Positions 46,152-57,278 are shown, counted from the first letter of the stretch. The stretch is 64,000 bases of DNA from Clostridium tertium (GCF_017873245.1 NZ_JAGGJY010000007.1:1-64000), one strand, 5' to 3'. Made by a program: numbers and translations. The notes: generated from the sequence alone by a model not told the origin.

Positions 46152-48503
46152 CTATTCTATCCCTCTTCTATAATGACCTTTTGTATAATTATTAGTATTA
46201 ACTTTTTCCTCTCCTCTTATCATTCTAAGTACCTTCTTTACTTCATTAGAGCTTTCATCTCTAAATTCAACTCTAAAAGAATTTACTCCAAGATTTTTCA
46301 AATCATCTTTTTCCTCAATAAGATTCAATGGATAAGGATTTAAAATATAGCTTCTACAGAAAATATCAGTCATTACTCTAAATTTTTCATTCATTCTATC
46401 TATTAGTGTAAACTCATCCCTTGTACATGCAAGATTACAATCACTGCAAGATGACTTTTCACCAAAAGTACTTCCAATAGGGCAATATTCACTTATCATA
46501 AGCTCAGTTTTACCATATATTATTCCTTGTACATTCCCCTTATTTCCTTTTAGCATATTTTTAATTTCTTTCCTATTAAGCTCTAAACTTAGTGTAGGAA
46601 TATCAATTTCATTTTGATAAAACTTTAAAGCTTCTGAATTTATTATATTAAGTTTATAATCACCTATTATCATCATTTCATCTTGATAATTACGAATTAT
46701 CCCAACATTAACAGTCACTATTCCTTTAATATATTCTTTTACCTTTTCTATTATATTTATTACATTATTAAATTCACTCTTTATTATATTTGGAACCTTT
46801 AAATATATATTAAGCTCCTTATTTTGAGATACTTCTATTAAATCTTTAACCTTAATAGAATCTTTATCCCTATTAAATACATCAACTATTATATCCTTAA
46901 TACCTTCTTCTATTAAAGTATCAAGCTGTTCTCTCGTAATACATTGATATATTATATCTAAACCTATATCACTGCTCTTAATATTATCAACTTTATCTAA
47001 TTTTTTAGGTCTCTTTCTTCTAAAAGATTTTGTAATAGATTTTTGAACTCCTTCTAAAGCCTCTCTTCTTAGGTTATTCAAATCACTAACTCTTATAAAT
47101 CCATCCTCAAAAGCCTCAAAATTAATTTCATCTATTTTGAAAGCGCTCTCTCCAGATTTACATAGTGAGTCTATAACTCTATCTTTTTCTAAAGGTCTTT
47201 TTTCTGCCTTTTCAACAACTTCGCCTAAAAATTCATAATTCTTATCATTATATTCTATTCTTATTCTTAATGGTTCTGCAACCTTAAAAGTAACATTTGC
47301 TTTTAAGGAAATTTTTCTATTATATGGTTTTATAGAATCCTCTAAAGAATCAAACAGTTTTTTATCTAATGATTTAAATATCTCATCCCCTACCTTATAA
47401 GCAGTTGGAAATATTTTAACTCTTTCTCCTCTTTTTGCTTCTTTTACTTCTTTTCCATTAGTGATAATTTTATTTATTGAAAATCCACTTTCCCTAAACC
47501 TAAATCCATCACCTAAAGCAATATCTTCTTTTAAAACTATTTCTCCATTTTTCTCTATTTTTCCTAGAGGTACTCCCGTATTTCTTGGATGCTTAAAGCT
47601 CATCATATCCATTCCAACATTTTTATGTAAATAAGCTTTAGAAAATCCTCCTCTATTAAATAGTTGTAGCAGTTCTCTTTTTCCTTTACTAACATTATAT
47701 TCAGTATTATATAATTCCTTTTCTACTGCATTTTTATAATTTTCTACTACTCCAGCAACATATTCTGCCCTTTTCATTCTTCCCTCTATTTTTAATGAAT
47801 AGGTTCCTGAATCTATAATATCTTTCATGTCTTCTATTGTGCATGTATCCTTAGGACTTAAAAGATAAGCCTTTCTTTCTCCAGATGTATTTCCCTTTAA
47901 TGTATATTCCATTCTGCAAGGTTGCGCACACCTACCTCTATTTCCACTTCTACCACCTATCATGGAGCTCATAAGGCATTGTCCAGAGTATGAAATACAT
48001 AATGCACCATGAACAAATATTTCTGTTTCTATTCCTAAATCTTTAGAAATATATTTAACTTCATCTACAGATAATTCTCTAGATAAAACTATCCTATGAA
48101 AACCTCTTTCCTTAAAAAATAGCGCACCTTCTCCATTATGTATAGTCATTTGCGTAGATGCATGTATTTCAAAATCAGGATAGTCCTCTTTTATTCTTTT
48201 AAATAAACCTAAATCCTGAAGTATTATTGCATCTACACCTATTTCATATAAAAATCCTACATATCTAACAGCTTCTTCAATTTCATTTTCCTTCAATATA
48301 GTATTTAATGTTACATAAACCTTAGCTCCATAGCTATGTACATAATCAACAGCTTTTATCATATTATCATTATCAAAATTAGATGCATATGCTCTAGCTG
48401 AAAATTTATTTCCACCTAAATAAACTGCGTCAGCACCTTTGTTCATTGCTGCAATAAGACTTTCCATACTCCCTGCTGGAGCTAAAATTTCTACTTTCTT
48501 CAT
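46152..48503 (-). CDS. U32 family peptidase with DUF3656 domain
   Basis: The 783-aa protein begins KKVEILAPAGSMESLIAAMNKGADAVYLGG, the U32 start, and carries the U32 core ELSVDEVKYI, EIFVHGALCISYSGQC and SRGNRGRCAQPCRMEY-like segment (GGRSGNRGRCAQPCR near residue 186). A second region with SSCSDCNLACTRDEF near residue 700 provides further Cys residues. Related U32 enzymes act in tRNA and ubiquinone hydroxylation (RlhA/YegQ-like) rather than proteolysis; RlhA makes ho5C2501 in 23S rRNA. That assignment is plausible but not proven here. Confidence 0.88.
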   Translation of the reverse strand: MKKVEILAPAGSMESLIAAMNKGADAVYLGGNKFSARAYASNFDNDNMIKAVDYVHSYGAKVYVTLNTILKENEIEEAVRYVGFLYEIGVDAIILQDLGLFKRIKEDYPDFEIHASTQMTIHNGEGALFFKERGFHRIVLSRELSVDEVKYISKDLGIETEIFVHGALCISYSGQCLMSSMIGGRSGNRGRCAQPCRMEYTLKGNTSGERKAYLLSPKDTCTIEDMKDIIDSGTYSLKIEGRMKRAEYVAGVVENYKNAVEKELYNTEYNVSKGKRELLQLFNRGGFSKAYLHKNVGMDMMSFKHPRNTGVPLGKIEKNGEIVLKEDIALGDGFRFRESGFSINKIITNGKEVKEAKRGERVKIFPTAYKVGDEIFKSLDKKLFDSLEDSIKPYNRKISLKANVTFKVAEPLRIRIEYNDKNYEFLGEVVEKAEKRPLEKDRVIDSLCKSGESAFKIDEINFEAFEDGFIRVSDLNNLRREALEGVQKSITKSFRRKRPKKLDKVDNIKSSDIGLDIIYQCITREQLDTLIEEGIKDIIVDVFNRDKDSIKVKDLIEVSQNKELNIYLKVPNIIKSEFNNVINIIEKVKEYIKGIVTVNVGIIRNYQDEMMIIGDYKLNIINSEALKFYQNEIDIPTLSLELNRKEIKNMLKGNKGNVQGIIYGKTELMISEYCPIGSTFGEKSSCSDCNLACTRDEFTLIDRMNEKFRVMTDIFCRSYILNPYPLNLIEEKDDLKNLGVNSFRVEFRDESSNEVKKVLRMIRGEEKVNTNNYTKGHYRRGIE

Positions 48504-48605
48504 AACTACTTCTCCTAAACTTTAGTTTATTATGCTTTTATCGTTCCTAATTATATATATCATAAATTCTAATTTTTTTCTATTATAGTTTTATAACTTA
48601 CTTTC

Positions 48606-48648
48606 TGAATACATAAAAACAGCTTAATTAAGAAAAATCAAGCTGTCT
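48606..48648 (-). terminator. Terminator after zapA
   Basis: ACAGCTT and AAGCTGT (48619-48625, 48640-48646) pair around a 14-base loop, followed on the minus strand by TTTTTATG. It lies about 25 bases past the zapA stop. The stem is short and the loop long. Confidence 0.6.
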
Positions 48649-48671
48649 TTAAAACATTAGATACATTATAA

Positions 48672-49529
48672 TTATACATCTTTAAGCAAAGCATTTTTTT
48701 GTTTTTTCTCATAAGCTAGCTTTACTTGTATATCAATCAATTTTTTTTCCAAATCTAAAACTTTATATTTCGAATTTTGTAATTGGAATTTTATTTCTTT
48801 GTTTCTTTGCTTTAATAAATCTTTTTCTGCCTTTGTCTTTTTAAAATCATCTTCCATTATTTTGCATTCTTCATTAAGTTTAATAAACTTTTCCTTATAG
48901 CCTACTTCATTAGTTTTTAATAACTCATTAGTTTCTTTTAAGTTTTCCACTTCTTTGTAGCAGTTTTCTACTTCTTCTCTTAAAGTTAAATTTTCATCTT
49001 TTAAAGAATCTATTTCTAACTTTAAAGAGTCTTTTTCATTTATATCTACTTCTTTAGCACTTATTTCTTTCTCTAATTTTGATATTTTTTCTCTTAATAG
49101 ATTATTTTCTTCATTTTCATTTTCAAGAAGTGTAACTTTATTTTTTAATTCTTCTGCCTCTAAAAGTTTTTTATTTAATTCGTCTATTATTTCATTTAGC
49201 TTATTAATTTCTCTAGAAGTATTAAATTCTATTCCTTCAGCTTCTTCTCTAATTTCTTTTATTCTTTCTTTCAATGTTAAGTTTCTTTCATCTAAAGAAG
49301 TATTTTTCTTCATTAATACTTCTATTTCTATATCTGCTTTAAATAGTTCATCTGCTATATTTAACGCAACAAGAGTAGCTGCTGCTGTAGAGCTTAGCTT
49401 TCTATTGTTTGCCATAATATCCTTCACTTTTCCATCTACGTACTTTGCTACTTCTAATAAGTATTCTTCATTTTCTCTTCCCTTTAGATTATATTCAATC
49501 CCATTTATCTTTATAGTTACAGTATTCAT
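48672..49529 (-). CDS. zapA: Cell division protein ZapA with long coiled coil
   Basis: ZapA stabilises FtsZ filaments. The start at the ATG after CGAGGTG (49527-49529) gives 285 aa. The ZapA domain (about residues 1-90) shows MNTVTIKINGIEYNLKG and AATLVALNIADELFK. It is followed by an unusually long Glu/Lys/Leu-rich coiled coil to the end, so the protein is about three times the length of B. subtilis ZapA (85 aa). Long ZapA forms occur in clostridia. It lies near mutS2, as in B. subtilis. Confidence 0.88.
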   Translation of the reverse strand: MNTVTIKINGIEYNLKGRENEEYLLEVAKYVDGKVKDIMANNRKLSSTAAATLVALNIADELFKADIEIEVLMKKNTSLDERNLTLKERIKEIREEAEGIEFNTSREINKLNEIIDELNKKLLEAEELKNKVTLLENENEENNLLREKISKLEKEISAKEVDINEKDSLKLEIDSLKDENLTLREEVENCYKEVENLKETNELLKTNEVGYKEKFIKLNEECKIMEDDFKKTKAEKDLLKQRNKEIKFQLQNSKYKVLDLEKKLIDIQVKLAYEKKQKNALLKDV

Positions 49530-49680
49530 AATACACCTCGTTAACATAATAATTATAACTAATTTTATTCTAACATAAATATTCCAAAGAATGTATATAT
49601 GTTGCGATAAAGATTTAAATTTAACTAAAAATATACAACAAATTCATATATGTGTACTAAAAACTATATGAATGAATAAA

Positions 49681-49732
49681 ACAAAAAGATATTTTAGACT
49701 TAACAATATTAAAACCTAAAATATCCTTTTGT
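49681..49732 (-). terminator. Terminator after the DUF368 gene
   Basis: ACAAAAAGATATTTTAG (49681-49697) pairs with CTAAAATATCCTTTTGT (49716-49732) with one mismatch. T-rich sequence follows on the minus strand. The stop codon is four bases away. Confidence 0.8.
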
Positions 49733-49735
49733 TAT

Positions 49736-50545
49736 TTATATTTCATTTTTTCCTATTACATAAGCAATAACAAATCCTACTATTAAGGAAATTATTGATA
49801 CTATTCCCATTAATCCAAATGTAAAACCTGGATAAATTACAAATACTGATCCTATTACTAATCCAAAAATTATACAAAAAGCAGTTTGAGGATACTTGAT
49901 AAATATTTTTTCTATAAGTTTAGTCATTAATAAAAATCCACCAACAACTCCAACTCCAACTATGGCCATATTTACGATATCAAAGTTTTTTACTATTTCT
50001 ATTATCGGCTCATATAAACCTATTAGTAATAACATAAATGAACCGCTTATTCCAGGTAATATCATTGTTGCAGCTGCTATAAATCCAGCTACAAAGAATC
50101 CTATTGCATTAGGTTTAAATATTGAACTTAAAAACGCAGCATCAGGATTAACTTTTTCTATTAAACCTAATCCAGCAACAATTATAAACCCTATCACTAA
50201 TCCTATCCAATTACCAGCACTTACTTTTGTTTCTGTTGCTTTTTTAAATAATAATGGTGCTGTGCCTAATATTAATCCAATAAAGAAAAAATTAGTTTGT
50301 TCATTATAACTTTTAAGTAAATAATCAATTAAGTTAGTAAACAATAATATTCCTACTACAGCTCCAATACCAAGTGAGCCTAAAAATAATATATTTTTCT
50401 TTATGTCCTTAAAAAAATTATTAACAGAATATATTATTTTATCGTATATTCCCATTACAACAGCCATAGTTCCACCACTTACCCCTGGAATAACATTGGA
50501 TACTCCTATAACTATCCCTTTTAATGCATTAATGATATAATTCAT
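49736..50545 (-). CDS. DUF368 family polyprenyl-phosphate transporter candidate
   Basis: The 269-aa protein has about eight membrane segments and the DUF368 signature GVSNVIPGVSGGTMAVVMGIY near residue 14 and its second copy ATMILPGISGSFMLLLIG near residue 160. Recent work assigns DUF368 proteins to undecaprenyl-phosphate translocation, recycling the carrier back to the inner face. That would fit the wall-biosynthesis context. It has its own terminator. Confidence 0.88.
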   Translation of the reverse strand: MNYIINALKGIVIGVSNVIPGVSGGTMAVVMGIYDKIIYSVNNFFKDIKKNILFLGSLGIGAVVGILLFTNLIDYLLKSYNEQTNFFFIGLILGTAPLLFKKATETKVSAGNWIGLVIGFIIVAGLGLIEKVNPDAAFLSSIFKPNAIGFFVAGFIAAATMILPGISGSFMLLLIGLYEPIIEIVKNFDIVNMAIVGVGVVGGFLLMTKLIEKIFIKYPQTAFCIIFGLVIGSVFVIYPGFTFGLMGIVSIISLIVGFVIAYVIGKNEI

Positions 50546-50638
50546 ATTTTTCTCCTTTACATAAATAAGAATATGTCTTATTTTATCATATATTTTATAT
50601 TATAAAAAACATATTATATATACACAAATATTATTAAT

Positions 50639-50676
50639 AAAGCTGTATTTTAAGAATTCTCTCTTCATACAGCTTT
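50639..50676 (-). terminator. Terminator after pheT
   Basis: AAAGCTGTAT (50639-50648) pairs with ATACAGCTTT (50667-50676), 18-base loop. On the minus strand the T-run after the stem is interrupted by A residues, so strength is uncertain. Confidence 0.55.
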
Positions 50677-50701
50677 ATTAATATTTTATATAAAATTTTT
50701 A

Positions 50702-53080
50702 TTATCTTAAAGTAGCACCTAATTTATATTCAAGGCTTCTTAATATTTTATCATGAACCTTATTAACATCATTATCTGTAAGTGTCTTCTTTTCATCTCT
50801 ATATGCAATTGCATAAGCTATACTCTTTTTACCTTCTGGTATTTGAGTTCCTTTATAAATATCAAATAATTTTACTTTTTCAACTAAGTTTCCACCAGCT
50901 TTTTTAATAGTATCTTCTATTTCTTGCACTAATACTTCATCATTTACTAATAAAGCTATATCTCTTGTAACTGCTGGGAACTTTGGAAGTGGCTTATATT
51001 TCTTAGTTGTTTCAGCACTATTAAATAATAAATCTAAATCTAATTCAGCTAAATAGCAATTAACATCAACGCCATAGTTTTCTGAAACGTCAGGGTGAAC
51101 TTCACCTAATACCCCTACTTTTGATTTACCAATCATTAAAGCAGCAGTTTTACCTGGGTGATAGCTAGGATTTTCAGCTTCACGAGCAAATGTTACTTTA
51201 TTTAGACCTAAAGCTTCAACAATATTTTCTACAACTCCCTTTAAATCTAAATAATCGCAGTTTCCGTACATACCAATTGTTAATATATTCTTTTCAGTTG
51301 GAAGAACAGTTTCATCTTCATTTGGTATATATATCTTACCAACCTCAAATAATCTAGCATATTCATTATTTCTTGAATAGTTTCTTCCTAAAGATTCCAT
51401 CATTGAATGAATAGTAGTTGTTCTCATTACAGAATAATCTTCGCCAAGTGGATTTTTAATCTTTACAACATTTCTTAGCTCACTATTTTCTGGTAAATTG
51501 ATTTTATCAAAAACTTTAGGTGATACAAAAGAATAGCTTATAGATTGATTTAATCCACTTCCTATCATAGTATTTATAACTTCTTCAGTTAATATTTCAT
51601 TTTTATATTTAGGCTCTCTTTCAGTAGATACCTTAAATATTGTAGTTGGAATCTTATCATATCCATATATTCTTGCAACTTCTTCAGCTATATCTTCTTT
51701 AATTGCTATATCAATTCTAAATGTTGGTATATTTATAACTAAATCATCATTTACAACTTCTGTTTTTAAATCTAAAGAATCAAGATATTTTTTCATATCT
51801 TCTTTTGCTATTTCTGTTCCTAAAAATTTATTTATCCAGTTAGAATCTACTGTAATACTTCCTTCTTCTTTCTTTTGAGTATATACATCAATAGTTCCTT
51901 CCATTACTTCACCACATCCAAGCTCGCAGATTAAAGCACAAGCTCTATCTATTGCAAGACTTGCAAGATTTGGATCTATATCCTTTTCAAATCTTGATGA
52001 ACTTTCAGTTCTTAAATTAAGCTTTTTAGAGTTAACTCTTATATTAGTTCCATCAAAGTTTGCACATTCAAAAATAACTTCAGTTGTATCTTCTTTAATT
52101 TCTGAATTTAATCCACCCATTATTCCTGCTAAAGCTATAGTTTTATCTCCATCCTTTATGCATAGGAAGCTAGAATCAATATTTCTTTCAATTTCGTCTA
52201 AAGTTACAAAAGTCTCTCCATCTTTAGCTCTTTCTACAACTATTTTTCCACTTTGAATTTCCCTTGCATCAAAAGCATGCATTGGTTCTCCAAGTTCTAA
52301 CATTACAAAATTAGTTATATCAACTATATTATTTATAGGTCTAACACCAGCTTCTAATAATCTTTCTTGCATCCAGCTTGGTGAAGGCATAACCTTAACA
52401 TTTTTAACTCCTCTTGCCATGTATCTTCTACATAAAGAATCTTTAACTTCAACTTTTAAATTATCATTGATATTTTCAGAATTCTTTACTTCATAATTAA
52501 AACTTGGCATCTTATATGATGTAGAAAGAGTTGCTGCAGTTTCTCTTGCCATACCAACAATACTTAAACAATCTGGTCTATTTGAAGTTATTTCAAAATC
52601 TAATATTGATTTGTTAAGTCCTAGGTATTTTTTAATATCCATTCCTAATGGTGCATCTTTAGGTAAAATCATTAACCCATGAACTGGTTCATCACCAGCT
52701 ATTCCAAGTTCTTCTTCTGAGCAGAACATACCATTAGATACTACCCCTCTAAGTTTACCCTTCTTAATTTCTGTTCCATCTGCTAAAGTTGATTTATGAA
52801 GAGCAACAGGTACTATATCTTCTTCCTTCATATTTGTTGCAGCTGTAACAATTTGAATTTTTTCATCAGCTCCTATATCAACTTGACAAATCTTTAATTT
52901 GTCAGCATCTGGATGTGTAGTTACTTCAACAATTTTTCCAGTAACTACATTTTTAATTACATCCCCTTGAGTAATAACTTCTTCTACGGCTGAACCTGTT
53001 AATGTTAATCTATCTCCAAGCTCTTTTGCATCTATATTCACTTCAACATAATCTTTTAACCAATTAAATGGTACTTTCAT
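50702..53080 (-). CDS. pheT: Phenylalanine-tRNA ligase beta subunit PheT
   Basis: PheT pairs with PheS to charge tRNA-Phe. The 792-aa protein has the N-terminal [13 protein letters not shown], a tRNA-binding domain (about 40-150), the B3/B4 editing domain with [14 protein letters not shown] and [21 protein letters not shown] segment near residue 250, B5, and a C-terminal FDX-ACB anticodon domain ending [11 protein letters not shown]. Length is normal. It overlaps nothing and lies 18 bases downstream of pheS. Confidence 0.96.
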   Translation of the reverse strand: MKVPFNWLKDYVEVNIDAKELGDRLTLTGSAVEEVITQGDVIKNVVTGKIVEVTTHPDADKLKICQVDIGADEKIQIVTAATNMKEEDIVPVALHKSTLADGTEIKKGKLRGVVSNGMFCSEEELGIAGDEPVHGLMILPKDAPLGMDIKKYLGLNKSILDFEITSNRPDCLSIVGMARETAATLSTSYKMPSFNYEVKNSENINDNLKVEVKDSLCRRYMARGVKNVKVMPSPSWMQERLLEAGVRPINNIVDITNFVMLELGEPMHAFDAREIQSGKIVVERAKDGETFVTLDEIERNIDSSFLCIKDGDKTIALAGIMGGLNSEIKEDTTEVIFECANFDGTNIRVNSKKLNLRTESSSRFEKDIDPNLASLAIDRACALICELGCGEVMEGTIDVYTQKKEEGSITVDSNWINKFLGTEIAKEDMKKYLDSLDLKTEVVNDDLVINIPTFRIDIAIKEDIAEEVARIYGYDKIPTTIFKVSTEREPKYKNEILTEEVINTMIGSGLNQSISYSFVSPKVFDKINLPENSELRNVVKIKNPLGEDYSVMRTTTIHSMMESLGRNYSRNNEYARLFEVGKIYIPNEDETVLPTEKNILTIGMYGNCDYLDLKGVVENIVEALGLNKVTFAREAENPSYHPGKTAALMIGKSKVGVLGEVHPDVSENYGVDVNCYLAELDLDLLFNSAETTKKYKPLPKFPAVTRDIALLVNDEVLVQEIEDTIKKAGGNLVEKVKLFDIYKGTQIPEGKKSIAYAIAYRDEKKTLTDNDVNKVHDKILRSLEYKLGATLR

Positions 53081-53098
53081 CTCTTTTACCTCCTCTAA

Positions 53099-54118
53099 TT
53101 AAAATTGATTTAAAAATCTCATATCACTTTCGTATAATAGTCTGATGTCATCTATTCCATATTTAAGCATAACCATTCTATCAACGCCAAATCCGAAGGC
53201 AAATCCGCTATAAACTTCTGGGTCTATACCACAATTTCTTAATACTTGTGGATGAACCATTCCACAACCTAAAAGTTCTATCCATCCACTTCCTTTACAA
53301 ACTCTACATCCTTTTCCTTCACATACGAAGCAAGTTGCATCCATTTCTGCTGAAGGTTCTGTAAATGGGAAATGGTGAGGTCTAAACTTAGTTTTAACCT
53401 TATCTCCAAACATCTTCTTTGCAAAAAGCTCTAGAGTTCCTTTTAAATCTGCAAATGTAACTCCCTTATCAATAACTAATCCTTCCATTTGATAAAATAT
53501 AGGTGAGTGAGTTGCATCAACTGCATCTGATCTATATACTTTACCTGGAGCTATCATTTTTATTGGTGGAGCTTGATTTTCCATAACTCTAATTTGAACT
53601 GGTGAAGTTTGTGTTCTTAATACTAAATTATCATTTATATAAAAAGTATCTTGTTCACTTCTTGCTGGGTGATCCTTTGGAATATTTAAAGCTTCAAAAT
53701 TATAATGATCTAATTCTACTTCTGGGCCTTCTTCTACTGTAAAACCCATTGATATAAAGATATTCTTCATACTTTCTAAAGTTAAATCTAAAGGATGTCT
53801 CTTACCAATTAAACTCTTATTTCCTGGAAGAGATATATCTATAACTTCTGATGCTAATTTAGCATTTTTTTCTTTTTCTTTTATTCCTCTTGATATTTCT
53901 TCAATCTTATCTTCAACTTCTTTTTTTACTACATTTACAAGCTTTCCTACTATTGGTCTTTCTTCTTGAGATAATGATCCCATTCCTCTTAATATAGTAG
54001 TTAGCTCTCCTTTTTTACCTAGATACTTAACTCTTATTTCTTCTAATTCTGAGCTAGTATTTACATTTGTTAATTCATTAAATGCATTTTCTTTAATAGA
54101 CATTAACTTTTCTTGCAT
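53099..54118 (-). CDS. pheS: Phenylalanine-tRNA ligase alpha subunit PheS
   Basis: The ATG after AAGGAGGAACAAAT (54116-54118) gives 339 aa; an in-frame ATG further upstream lies beyond the T-box terminator region and is rejected. Class II aaRS motifs include [47 protein letters not shown] (motif 2) and [15 protein letters not shown] (motif 3). Expression is controlled by the T-box leader just upstream. Confidence 0.96.
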   Translation of the reverse strand: MQEKLMSIKENAFNELTNVNTSSELEEIRVKYLGKKGELTTILRGMGSLSQEERPIVGKLVNVVKKEVEDKIEEISRGIKEKEKNAKLASEVIDISLPGNKSLIGKRHPLDLTLESMKNIFISMGFTVEEGPEVELDHYNFEALNIPKDHPARSEQDTFYINDNLVLRTQTSPVQIRVMENQAPPIKMIAPGKVYRSDAVDATHSPIFYQMEGLVIDKGVTFADLKGTLELFAKKMFGDKVKTKFRPHHFPFTEPSAEMDATCFVCEGKGCRVCKGSGWIELLGCGMVHPQVLRNCGIDPEVYSGFAFGFGVDRMVMLKYGIDDIRLLYESDMRFLNQF

Positions 54119-54143
54119 ATTTGTTCCTCCTTTTTGATTAAAA

Positions 54144-54404
54144 TAAAAAAACTTCGTCCCTAACAAAAGGGACGAAGTGCCGCGTTACCACCCTAATTGG
54201 TTATAAAATTTTATAATTTTATAACCCAACTCAAATTTAAATAACGGTTAAACCCGCTAGAAACTACTTTTAACTTCACTTCTAGGACTCCTGAGGGAAC
54301 TTCAATATAAACTTCTTTAAAATAGCTTCCAGTCTTAGACTATTTCTCCCTGCAAAGTCCTTTATATCTACTTTCTCATTCATTGTCTTTTTATATTCAA
54401 TTTA
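54144..54404 (-). promoter_or_regulatory. T-box riboswitch of pheST
   Basis: The diagnostic T-box AGGGTGGTAACGCGG occurs on the minus strand at 54180-54194, followed by a GC-rich terminator, 10-bp GACGAAGT/CTTCGTC stem with flanking T-run (54144-54179). Stem I base AGGACT/AGTCCT is visible, and a UUC triplet (54297-54299, read on the minus strand) lies next to the internal loop and would be a phenylalanine specifier. Uncharged tRNA-Phe would bind and prevent termination. The exact specifier is inferred. Confidence 0.85.
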
Positions 54405-54410
54405 TAATTT

Positions 54411-54439
54411 ATTATACAAATAAACTTAATTAATTTCAA
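54411..54439 (-). promoter_or_regulatory. Sigma-A promoter for pheST
   Basis: TTGAAA (54434-54439), 17-base spacer and TATAAT (54411-54416). Transcription would start near 54404, the 5' end of the T-box leader. Confidence 0.82.
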
Positions 54440-54459
54440 TAGAAAGTTTCTATTTATTT

Positions 54460-55242
54460 CTATATTAGATTTTGTCTTACTTTTTCAAATAAAATTATGG
54501 ATGTTGCTATTGCTACATTTAAAGATTCAGCTCCACCTGGCATTGGAATTTTAACCTTTTTACTTGCAAGCTCAAAAAGTTCATTACTTATACCATTACC
54601 TTCATTGCCTACAGCTAGCATTATTTTTCCCTTTAAATTTTCTTCAAAAAAGTTTTTAGATTCCTCAAGAGATGTTGTTACTAAGGCAACCCCATTATCT
54701 TTAAGTTTTTTAATAATACTAAAATCTTCATCATCATAAAAAATAGGAACATAAAATATAGAACCCATAGTAGATCTTATTGTTTTATCATTATAAATAT
54801 CTACTGTTCCCTTTGTTAATATTATCCCATCAACTCCAGCTGCGTGGCCAGTTCTTATTATGGTTCCTAAATTACCCGGGTCTTGAACTTTATCACATAC
54901 TAGGAAAAATCCACCGTCTAAATCAATAGTCATTTTTTTATTTTTGACTACTGCTATAACTCCTTGAGTATGTTCTGTAGAAGATATTTGTAGGAATAAA
55001 CTACTTGAAAAAACATATATTTTATCATCATTAATAACTTCTTTTAAACTACTATTATATAATTTTTCCTCATTACCTTGAGATAAAATTATATATTCTA
55101 TTTCCATATTAGCTTTTGCAGCTTCTTCTATTAATCTAAATCCTTCTAAAATGAACTTACCTTCTTTTTGTCTAAATCGTCTTTCTTTAAGTTTCTTTAT
55201 AGACTTAAAAAAATTATTTTCTTTACTTTCTATATAAATCAA
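54460..55242 (-). CDS. SpoU/TrmH-family RNA 2'-O-methyltransferase
   Basis: The 260-aa SPOUT enzyme has an N-terminal substrate-binding domain (about 5-95) with RRFRQKEGKFILEGFRLIEE and the C-terminal knotted domain with CDKVQDPGNLGTIIRTG (motif 1), LAVGNEGNGIS (motif 2) and KIPMPGGAESLNVAIATSII (motif 3). Target is probably 23S rRNA or tRNA 2'-O. The start is TTG (55240-55242) after GAGGTG. It lies upstream of pheST and downstream of ktrA. Confidence 0.9.
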   Translation of the reverse strand: MIYIESKENNFFKSIKKLKERRFRQKEGKFILEGFRLIEEAAKANMEIEYIILSQGNEEKLYNSSLKEVINDDKIYVFSSSLFLQISSTEHTQGVIAVVKNKKMTIDLDGGFFLVCDKVQDPGNLGTIIRTGHAAGVDGIILTKGTVDIYNDKTIRSTMGSIFYVPIFYDDEDFSIIKKLKDNGVALVTTSLEESKNFFEENLKGKIMLAVGNEGNGISNELFELASKKVKIPMPGGAESLNVAIATSIILFEKVRQNLI

Positions 55243-55255
55243 AATTTACACCTCG

Positions 55256-55924
55256 TTAATTTGATTTAGCTATCATGCCTTCTAATCTATTTAGGTCTTC
55301 AGCTGATCCTATAGCAACAATTACATCATTATCTTCAATTATATCTTCTGCTGATGGTGATAAGTTAACTTCATCGCCTCTTTTAATTGCCATAACATTT
55401 ATTCCATATTTGCTTCTAAGTCTTAATTCATTTAAAGTTTTTCCTGACCATTCATCTAAAACTTGAATTTCCATAACGCTGTAATCTTCTGAAAGTTCAA
55501 TATAATCTAATATATTTGCGGAAACTAAATTATGAGCAACTCTTACTCCCATATCTTTTTCTGGTAGTACAACTCTATCTGCTCCAATTTTGTAAAGAAC
55601 TTTTGCATGTAAATCGCTATGACCTTTAGCTATAATATATTTAACTCCAAGTTCTTTTACTAATAACGTAGCCATAATACTTGATTGAATATTATCCCCT
55701 ATAGTAACTACTGCTACATCAAAATTTCTTATTCCTAATGCCCTTAAAGCATTTTCATCTGTTGCATCTAGCTGTACAGCATGTGTAACGCTATCAGCTA
55801 TTTCTTGTACTATATCTTCATCTTTATCTATTGCTAATACATCATTTCCCAAAGAATATAAGGTTTTTGCTATTGAAGATCCAAATCTTCCAAGCCCTAT
55901 AATTACAAATTGTTTATTAGCCAA
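55256..55924 (-). CDS. ktrA: Potassium uptake regulatory subunit KtrA/KtrC
   Basis: The 222-aa cytoplasmic RCK protein binds NAD(H)/ATP and gates the KtrB channel. The N-terminal Rossmann motif VIIGLGRFGSSIAKTLYSLG near residue 6 and the C-terminal TrkA-C domain (about 135-222) are complete. The start is TTG (55922-55924) after AGGAG. It directly follows ktrB, forming a ktrBA unit. Confidence 0.93.
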   Translation of the reverse strand: MANKQFVIIGLGRFGSSIAKTLYSLGNDVLAIDKDEDIVQEIADSVTHAVQLDATDENALRALGIRNFDVAVVTIGDNIQSSIMATLLVKELGVKYIIAKGHSDLHAKVLYKIGADRVVLPEKDMGVRVAHNLVSANILDYIELSEDYSVMEIQVLDEWSGKTLNELRLRSKYGINVMAIKRGDEVNLSPSAEDIIEDNDVIVAIGSAEDLNRLEGMIAKSN

Positions 55925-55937
55925 TTGAATTCATCTC

Positions 55938-57278
55938 CTAACCTATCAAAATTTTCCCTTCTGGATATTTATAACCAGATTTCTTGCGCTTTCTTGTTAA
56001 TGCAAGCATTACAGTAAGAGGACCAACTCTTCCAAAATACATCATAAGCATAATTAAAACTTTACCTATAGAACTTAGATTAGGAGTAAGCCCTAATGTT
56101 ATCCCTACAGTCCCAAATGCTGATGTCGTTTCATATAATAAATCTATAAAACTAACACCAACTTCAGTGTATGATAAAATCATTGTTGAAAATATTACTA
56201 AAGATACTCCTATAAATAATAAAGTAAATGACTTATATACGATTTCTTTTGTAAATCTTCGTCCAAATACTTCCGTATCTTCTCTTCCTTTTATTACACA
56301 AATAACAGTTAATACTAAGATACCAAAAGTTACTGTCTTTAAACCACCAGCAGTAGATCCTGGAGATCCTCCAATAAACATTAATATTATAGTTAAAAAT
56401 TTACTTGCTAAGGTCATGCCACTAGTTGATATACTATTAAACCCTGCTGTTCTTGGAGTTACAGATGCAAAAAACGAATTTAATAATTTATCTTTAATAT
56501 TCATATTTGCTATTGTATCAACGTTATTATATTCAAATATTAACATTAAAATAGCTCCACCAAATACTAATATAGCCGTAGTTATTAGTACTAATTTAGA
56601 ATGAAGGGATAACTTTTTCATCCCTTTAAATTCATATATCTCTAAAAGAACTGTAAATCCTAATCCACCAATTATTATTAATGCACTTATTACTAAAATC
56701 ACTACGCTATTACTTGAATAACCGACTAGGCTTGTTCCAAACAAATCAAATCCTGCATTGCAAAAAGCTGAAATCGAATGAAAAATGCTATAAAATATTC
56801 CTCTACCAATACCATATTCAGGCACAAATTGTGTTGATAACAATAATGCTCCAAAAAATTGTACTGACATAGTAAAAATCAGAACATATTTAACCATTTT
56901 TACAAGGCCTTGAATAGAATATGTGTTCATTGCTTCTTGCATAACAAGTCTTTCTCTTAAAGTTATTTTCTTACCTAATATTAAGGATATAAGAACTCCA
57001 AAAGACATAAAACCAAGCCCACCAATTTCTATTAACGTTATAATAACTGTCTGACCAAAAACACTCCAATGTGTACTAGTATCTAATGTTATTAATCCAG
57101 TTACACATACTGCAGATGTAGATGTAAAAATAGCATCTAGAAAATTTGTTGGCTCACCAGTTCTTGATGAGATAGGTAGGGATAATATAATTGCACCTAT
57201 TATAATCACTATCAAGAATCCTAATGCTAATATTTGAACTCCATTTAACCTAAATTTTTTTTTCGAACTAAACTGCAT
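55938..57278 (-). CDS. ktrB: Potassium uptake membrane subunit KtrB (TrkH family)
   Basis: The 446-aa protein has four M1-P-M2 repeats with selectivity-filter-like pores: TSAVCVTGLITLDT, ISAFCNAGFDLFG, GGSPGSTAGGLKT and TSAFGTVGITLG. The highly conserved Gly of each filter is present. It imports K+ coupled to Na+ and needs KtrA. Helix count and length match KtrB/KtrD. Confidence 0.94.
   Translation of the reverse strand: MQFSSKKKFRLNGVQILALGFLIVIIIGAIILSLPISSRTGEPTNFLDAIFTSTSAVCVTGLITLDTSTHWSVFGQTVIITLIEIGGLGFMSFGVLISLILGKKITLRERLVMQEAMNTYSIQGLVKMVKYVLIFTMSVQFFGALLLSTQFVPEYGIGRGIFYSIFHSISAFCNAGFDLFGTSLVGYSSNSVVILVISALIIIGGLGFTVLLEIYEFKGMKKLSLHSKLVLITTAILVFGGAILMLIFEYNNVDTIANMNIKDKLLNSFFASVTPRTAGFNSISTSGMTLASKFLTIILMFIGGSPGSTAGGLKTVTFGILVLTVICVIKGREDTEVFGRRFTKEIVYKSFTLLFIGVSLVIFSTMILSYTEVGVSFIDLLYETTSAFGTVGITLGLTPNLSSIGKVLIMLMMYFGRVGPLTVMLALTRKRKKSGYKYPEGKILIG

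Larger units (their letters stand above)
54119..54459. other. pheST leader region
   Basis: This 341-bp gap contains the pheST promoter (54411-54439), the T-box leader and its terminator (54144-54404) and the pheS ribosome binding site. Nothing else was seen. Confidence 0.85.

Noticed and set aside
55984..56604. Plus-strand open frame opposite ktrB
   Set aside because: It is antisense to a TrkH-type protein with four pore repeats and has no start signal of its own.
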